From: UA16 sp042095135
Lineage (GTDB): Bacteria; Bacteroidota; Bacteroidia; Flavobacteriales_D; Sanyastnellaceae
Direction: 5' to 3'
NCBI GenBank assembly: GCA_042095135.1
Contig: JBELBV010000001.1
Span: 1 to 64,000, forward strand
Length of the DNA: 64,000 nucleotides
A model generated the notes under the pieces. It had not been told where the DNA came from. It did not search any database and saw only the letters and a program-made list of their open reading frames with translations. Shown piece by piece: positions 59,881 through 64,000 of the stretch. A program made the translations under genes and the position numbers. Positions within the stretch are counted from its first letter, which is position 1, and each line of letters starts with the position of its first letter.

Positions 59881-60880
59881 GTGAATCGGCTTCCGCTTGG
59901 AATTCCCATTGAAATCCTAGCACGTCCGACGCGGAGACACCAAGGGCTTCCCTGCCTGATTCGTCGAGAACCGCATCCGAAGGACACCAGCAAGCCCATT
60001 TCCGCCTCATCGGATACAGTCGTTGTAGATCAGCCAGCACGGGAAATAGCTGACCATCGTTCCGTACATCAAAATCCCACGTTGAGGCCCCTAGATCATC
60101 GAGCATGCCGTCCTTTTTGGAGAGGCGAAACGTACGTAGCTCAATGCTTACACGCTCCGGTGTCGACTCAAACGCAAAACCCGCACTTCCTTCATACCAT
60201 GCCATGCAAGGAGAAGCGGCCAATTGAGGTGCTTCAATCCAATCGGCATCACCAGGCCACTCGCCTCGTTCCATCCCATCGAGAAGAGCATTCCATACGG
60301 CGCGCTTTTCGCGTATGTTGATGGCTGCGGCCTGGCTCGAATTCGGCAAGCGCTGCTCAACATCTACTACAAGCACCGCTTCCTGCGGGACCAACGGCGG
60401 ATAACCGGTCAGCCCCCAAGCCAAGTGGGAAGGCACGATGGATACGGCTCGCTGTTTATCGATCAATAAAGAGGCCAATTCATGAAAACCGGCTGGCCAA
60501 TCACTTCGGCTCCATACAAACCGGAACGGCTCTTCCTTTGTCCATGTGGATAAAACCGTAGAATCCGTGAGCATCAATTCACCCACCCACTCCACGGTAT
60601 CGCCGAGTTGCAAGGGCACTGCCTGTTGAAAAGACTCAGATGACCACGCCCGCAATCCGGTGGCCATCTCCACATAATGCGGCATCACAGAACTATGCAT
60701 GGAAGCCACAAGGGAATCAATGAACATCCGCTCTTGCTCGGCTTTTGCTTGGTTAAATGCTAGTAAGTCTTCGCGCGTCACCACGTTCAGCTTGGGACGG
60801 ACCGGCTGCTCCGTTCCGCAGCGTGTGAGAACGAATAAAGCGACCCACCAGAAGAACAATGAATGCGGCCTGGTCATCAT
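59867..60880 (-). CDS. FKBP-like peptidyl-prolyl isomerase lipoprotein (GldI-like position)
   Basis: A 337-residue protein. Lipoprotein signal with lipobox LTRC at about residues 18-21. An FKBP-type domain (about 90-200): GDTVEWVGELMLTDSTVL, then PAGFHELASLLIDKQRAVSIVPSHLAWGLTG and PPLVPQEAVLVVDVEQ, resembling the AYG...IPPxxxLVFDVEL end of FKBPs. A second beta-rich part of ~135 residues follows and is not recognised. In Flavobacteriia, gldI-type PPIase lipoproteins often sit next to nrnA, as here (4-bp overlap). A gliding or T9SS folding role is inferred only. Confidence 0.65.
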   Translation of the reverse strand: MMTRPHSLFFWWVALFVLTRCGTEQPVRPKLNVVTREDLLAFNQAKAEQERMFIDSLVASMHSSVMPHYVEMATGLRAWSSESFQQAVPLQLGDTVEWVGELMLTDSTVLSTWTKEEPFRFVWSRSDWPAGFHELASLLIDKQRAVSIVPSHLAWGLTGYPPLVPQEAVLVVDVEQRLPNSSQAAAINIREKRAVWNALLDGMERGEWPGDADWIEAPQLAASPCMAWYEGSAGFAFESTPERVSIELRTFRLSKKDGMLDDLGASTWDFDVRNDGQLFPVLADLQRLYPMRRKWACWCPSDAVLDESGREALGVSASDVLGFQWEFQAEADSLSVQ

Positions 60881-61935
60881 CGGCCTGCGTCAAACCAATC
60901 CGACAGCCGATTGCTCACAAACGTCAGGAATTCAGAGACCGTCTTTCCTTTTACAATTCCGCCGGCTGCATTTTTGTGTCCACCTCCGTCAAATTCAGCC
61001 GCTGCAAGGTCCCGGACGCTGAAGTCTCCTACCGAACGCAGGCTCAATTTGATCAATCCGGGCTCCGCTTCTCGCGCCATAATCGCGACACGTACCCCGG
61101 CCAGCCCAAGCACCTTATTCACCAAACCTTCGGTATCACCAGATTCGTAATAAAATCGATCCAAGTCTCCCCGCTCCAGCGCAACGATGGCCAACCCCTG
61201 TTCGTTATACACGTGCAAACGTTCACTCATCGCAAAGCCCTGCAATTGAACCCGATTCAAGGATTGCTCATCAAACGTCTTTTGGTGGATGGCCGCATGG
61301 TCGAGGCCACAGAATAGGAAATGAGCCAAAACTGCGTGCGTATGGGCCGTAACCGAAGGAAATCGGAACGATCCGGTGTCGGTCATGATGCCGACGTACA
61401 AACACACCATGGCGTCCTGCGTCAATCGGTCCGTTTGGCGCCAGCCCGCAATCAAATCCACCAGCAACTCACACGTTGAGCCACACGTGGGATCCGAGAG
61501 CAGGCGATCCGCGAAATCATCAGGCAACTGATGGTGATCAACGACCCATTTTTGACCCGGGGCGTTGCGCAGGGCATCCTCCATCTTACCCACGCGGTCC
61601 AATCCATTGAAATCGAGACACCATATGATGTCCGCCCCATTCAGCAATTCGGTCGCAGCGTTTGCATCCGCGTCGTAAAAGCAAATGCCTTCCGTCCCGG
61701 GCATCCAATCCAAAAAAGCCGGAAAGCGATCCGGGAGCACCACAGAAGAATCAACCCCTACGGCTTTGAGGTGATGATGCAACCCCAATGCTGCGCCCAC
61801 GGCATCACCATCCGGCGAACGGTGCGCCGTGATAACGACCGACTGACCGGGTTTCATGTCATCCCAGCACATTCGCGCTGCATCGGACACCAAGATCGAC
61901 GAAGCAGATTCCAACAAGTTTATGCCTTCCCTCAT
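60877..61935 (-). CDS. nrnA: DHH-family oligoribonuclease / pAp phosphatase NrnA
   Basis: The ATG at 61935 gives MREGINLLESASSILVSD, and a TTG at 61974 is less likely. About 352 residues. DHH motifs: VITAHRSPDGDAVGAALGL, IIWCLDFNGLDRVG, VVDHHQLPDDFADRLL, GIMTDTGSFRF; the DHHA1 domain ends with GGGHKNAAGG. NrnA degrades nanoRNAs and dephosphorylates 3'-phosphoadenosine 5'-phosphate. It overlaps the FKBP gene by 4 bp and is divergent from the DUF6702 gene (33 bp between starts). Confidence 0.92.
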   Translation of the reverse strand: MREGINLLESASSILVSDAARMCWDDMKPGQSVVITAHRSPDGDAVGAALGLHHHLKAVGVDSSVVLPDRFPAFLDWMPGTEGICFYDADANAATELLNGADIIWCLDFNGLDRVGKMEDALRNAPGQKWVVDHHQLPDDFADRLLSDPTCGSTCELLVDLIAGWRQTDRLTQDAMVCLYVGIMTDTGSFRFPSVTAHTHAVLAHFLFCGLDHAAIHQKTFDEQSLNRVQLQGFAMSERLHVYNEQGLAIVALERGDLDRFYYESGDTEGLVNKVLGLAGVRVAIMAREAEPGLIKLSLRSVGDFSVRDLAAAEFDGGGHKNAAGGIVKGKTVSEFLTFVSNRLSDWFDAGR

Positions 61936-61968
61936 GCATCGCAATTTACCACGTCCTAATTTTGTTCC

Positions 61969-62505
61969 ATGCAAGGACGCGCATGGATTGTGGGATTTCT
62001 TTTAGTGGCTGCGCCACAGGCAAGCGGATCAATCACTGCAGACGTGCACGATTTTCACTACAGCCGATTCGGATTGCAATGGAATGCAAAAACCTCTACC
62101 TGGCAGGGCATCTTGCGTGTCTTCACCGATGACCTCGAAGCGGCCTTGAGCCACGGAACATTGGAATCCGTCGCGTGGAGACTGGGCGATGCACGGGAGC
62201 ATCCGCAATCCGATGCGGCCATCGCAGGGTACACCACCTCTAACTGGTCGCTCACCGATTCGACCGGGCAAGCCCTGGAATGGACATTTGTTGGGAAAGA
62301 AGTCGATTATGACATCACCTTCATTTACTTGGAATCAGCTCCGTCGACTGCTGATGGAGCGTGTTTTGCGAGTAGCAGTGGGTTCTTTGAGTTGTTCGGT
62401 GATCAAGTCAATGAATTTACGTTAACCACGGACGGCACTTCCCTCCGCTTGTGGATGACATCGGAAGACCCGACCAAACCCATCCGTTCTCAGTGCCATG
62501 AATAA
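61969..62505 (+). CDS. DUF6702 secreted protein
   Basis: A 178-residue protein. Short signal peptide (about 1-21, ending ASG). The mature part HDFHYSRFGLQWNAKTSTWQGILRVFTDDLEAALS is the DUF6702 pattern (HPxxxSxxEIxYNxxxxxLxxxxxxFTDDLE). Bacteroidota-specific, function unknown; possibly envelope-localised. It overlaps nth by 8 bp. Confidence 0.75.
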   Translation: MQGRAWIVGFLLVAAPQASGSITADVHDFHYSRFGLQWNAKTSTWQGILRVFTDDLEAALSHGTLESVAWRLGDAREHPQSDAAIAGYTTSNWSLTDSTGQALEWTFVGKEVDYDITFIYLESAPSTADGACFASSSGFFELFGDQVNEFTLTTDGTSLRLWMTSEDPTKPIRSQCHE

Positions 62506-63157
62506 AGCAGAGAAAGTCGCATACATTATGAACGAACTCCAGCGGCTGTACCCCAATCCCCCAGTGCCGCTGGATCATACAGATTCGTACACATTACTTA
62601 TCGCCGTGCTGCTGTCTGCCCAATGTACCGATGAGCGGGTCAACCAAGTAACCCCAGCGCTGTTCGACCTCGCCAACACCCCGCAGCAAATGGTAATACT
62701 CAGCGTGGACCAGATCAAGGCCATCATCCGGCCATGCGGACTTTCCCCAGCCAAATCGAAGAACATCCACCGCTTGAGTGAGCTGTTGCTCGAAACCCAC
62801 AACGGTAAGGTACCCGCTGATTTTGAAGCCCTTGAAGCCCTTCCGGGCGTCGGCCACAAAACGGCGTCGGTTGTGATGTCCCAAGCCTTTGGTGTTCCAT
62901 CGTTCCCCGTGGATACCCACATTCACCGCTTGATGTACCGATGGGGGCTATCCAACGGAAAAAATGTTGAACAAACCGAGCGCGACGCCAAGCGTTTGTT
63001 TCCACGCGAGCGCTGGAACGACTTGCACTTGCAAATCATCTTCTATGCCCGGGAATACAGCCCGGCACGCGGATTGAAATGGGAGCGTGATTTTCTGCTT
63101 CAACAATGTGGTCGCGCCACTGAAATCAAAAAGTGGAAACCCAACCCTGCTGATTGA
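62498..63157 (+). CDS. nth: Endonuclease III (HhH-GPD), lacking the iron-sulfur cysteines
   Basis: A 219-residue protein. Helix-hairpin-helix EALPGVGHKTASVVMSQAFG with catalytic Lys in HKTASV, and SFPVDTHIHRLMYRW with catalytic Asp. LLSAQCTDERVNQVTPALF is the family's N-terminal block. The end reads FYAREYSPARGLKWERDFLLQQCGRAT with one Cys only, so the usual C-x6-C-x2-C-x5-C [4Fe-4S] loop is absent; I recall such ends from other Bacteroidota Nth proteins. It excises oxidised pyrimidines and nicks abasic sites. Confidence 0.92.
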   Translation: MNKAEKVAYIMNELQRLYPNPPVPLDHTDSYTLLIAVLLSAQCTDERVNQVTPALFDLANTPQQMVILSVDQIKAIIRPCGLSPAKSKNIHRLSELLLETHNGKVPADFEALEALPGVGHKTASVVMSQAFGVPSFPVDTHIHRLMYRWGLSNGKNVEQTERDAKRLFPRERWNDLHLQIIFYAREYSPARGLKWERDFLLQQCGRATEIKKWKPNPAD

Positions 63158-63160
63158 GCC

Positions 63161-64000
63161 ATGTGGGCACATTACCCTTCATCCCTGCCCCTTCTGGAAC
63201 GATTATGGAAGCAATGCCGTCACGGATGGTGGTGGCTCAAGCAGTGCATCCAACAGGGCAAGCGCCCTCCTGTCGTCCTTGCGTGGCCTGACATGCCTTC
63301 GCGACGCACCGCATTGCACAAAATCACCCGCGAACTCGGTTGGGAACTCACCAACAAGGTACGGCCTGCTGCCCTCCTCGGAATCAAATTTGAAGACGCC
63401 ACACACAAGCATTCCGGTACTATCCCAGACTCTTTGCGCAACGTGACTGCATTTTGGAATGCATCGTGCCATGACATCAGCAAAGGCCATTTGGAACTTC
63501 ACCACCAAAAAGCCTTTGGGTACGGTATGCGCATCGACCCCACCAAACACCGTGGCTCACTGGTTGTCAAAAGTGAAGAAAATGCCAAGCACGACGGAGC
63601 ATTGGTTCAGGGCCCCATTCCATCGGATGAGGTCCAGCAAGGGGTCGTATACCAGCGCGAAATTGACAACCGGGACGAGGGCGGCCATCACTTTGATTAC
63701 CGTGTGGTCTACATCCGTGAAGCCATTCCCGTCGTGTACAAGAAATACAAGGAACAAGGCGCGCGCTTCACGAATGAAACGAGCCGCGTGGAACTCCTCG
63801 GGGCGTCCCCTTTCACGGCCGATGAAGAAGCATGCATGCGACGCCTAGCCCGCGGTATGCAGGTCGATTATGCCGAATTCGACGCCTTGCGCGATCGCAA
63901 TTCAAGTCAACTGTACGTTGTGGATGTCAATCCCACGCCGTGGGGCCCACCGGCTCAACTCCATCCTGATGAGCAAAAAGAAGCGGTGAGCAGGATGGCC
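63161..64000 (+). CDS. ATP-grasp-like protein, 3' truncated by window end
   Basis: The frame opens at ATG 63161, 3 bp after the nth stop, and stays open for 280 codons to the window edge. MWAHYPSSLPLLERLWKQCRHGWWW opens it. The middle shows FGYGMRIDPTKHRGSLVVKSEENAKHDGALVQGPI, then QREIDNRDEGGHHFDYRVVYIREAIPVVYKKYK, and the C-terminal visible block VDYAEFDALRDRNSSQLYVVDVNPTPWGPP, which has the DxLRDxxxxxxYVVDVNxTPxGPP pattern of ATP-grasp metal-binding ends. Such proteins ligate or transfer to small molecules; substrate unknown. Confidence 0.65.
   Translation, partial: MWAHYPSSLPLLERLWKQCRHGWWWLKQCIQQGKRPPVVLAWPDMPSRRTALHKITRELGWELTNKVRPAALLGIKFEDATHKHSGTIPDSLRNVTAFWNASCHDISKGHLELHHQKAFGYGMRIDPTKHRGSLVVKSEENAKHDGALVQGPIPSDEVQQGVVYQREIDNRDEGGHHFDYRVVYIREAIPVVYKKYKEQGARFTNETSRVELLGASPFTADEEACMRRLARGMQVDYAEFDALRDRNSSQLYVVDVNPTPWGPPAQLHPDEQKEAVSRMA

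Overview
The window looks like a draft chromosome fragment of a marine-type Bacteroidota bacterium, most likely Flavobacteriales. The evidence is the SusC/SusD pair, several proteins with type IX secretion (T9SS) C-terminal sorting domains, a PorT/SprT protein, a PorE-like protein, a Rho factor with a long disordered insertion, Bacteroidota-type promoters with TAnnTTTG-like -7 boxes, and families largely confined to this phylum (DUF3276/PUR, DUF5683, DUF6702, DUF5004). Genes are dense, with many 1-11 bp overlaps. One run of 100 N (42359-42458) marks an assembly gap. I see no rRNA, tRNA, CRISPR array, IS element or prophage.

Regions: (1) 1-3.6 kb holds a slipin, an arginyl-transferase-like protein, exonuclease III and a secreted lamin-tail protein. 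(2) 3.6-23.7 kb is a starch/maltodextrin locus. A leftward operon, pfkA-gapA-sugar kinase-pgmB-maltose phosphorylase, stands back to back with a rightward series: a Nudix-type regulator, a CotH/lamin-tail T9SS protein, a T9SS GH13 amylase, susC, susD, two SusE/F-position proteins and a lipoprotein GH13 amylase. Three similar palindromes, GTGTYNAAARTACAM, lie at the divergent promoter (two) and at the susC promoter (one), suggesting a single local regulon. (3) 23.7-30.2 kb holds a PQQ-type sugar dehydrogenase translationally coupled to a PqqU-like TonB-dependent receptor, a PorE-like T9SS protein and a small phosphodiesterase. (4) 30.4-36 kb holds rho, a membrane protein, porT, a CapD-type sugar dehydratase and a YigZ protein. 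(5) 36-47.4 kb holds a large T9SS FG-GAP protein, mtaB, lgt, an ECF sigma cluster cut by the gap, msrB, a DEAD-box helicase and a PKD/gliding-type C-terminal-domain adhesin. (6) 47.4-64 kb holds chromosome maintenance and housekeeping genes: DUF3276, parA-parB, DUF5683, lepB, WbqC, gcvT, comB-like, an S1/P1-like protein, a queuosine-mannosyltransferase-like GT4, a thioesterase, dnaA with an AT-rich leader, a low-molecular-weight phosphatase, a tetrapyrrole methylase, an FKBP lipoprotein, nrnA, DUF6702, nth and a truncated ATP-grasp protein.

How the parts fit: secreted and surface GH13 enzymes would cut starch, SusCD would import maltodextrins, and maltose phosphorylase with beta-phosphoglucomutase would yield glucose 6-phosphate plus free glucose. 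The BadF-type kinase could phosphorylate the glucose, and PfkA and GapA feed lower glycolysis. Function calls rest on recognised motifs and context read by eye; no database search was run.
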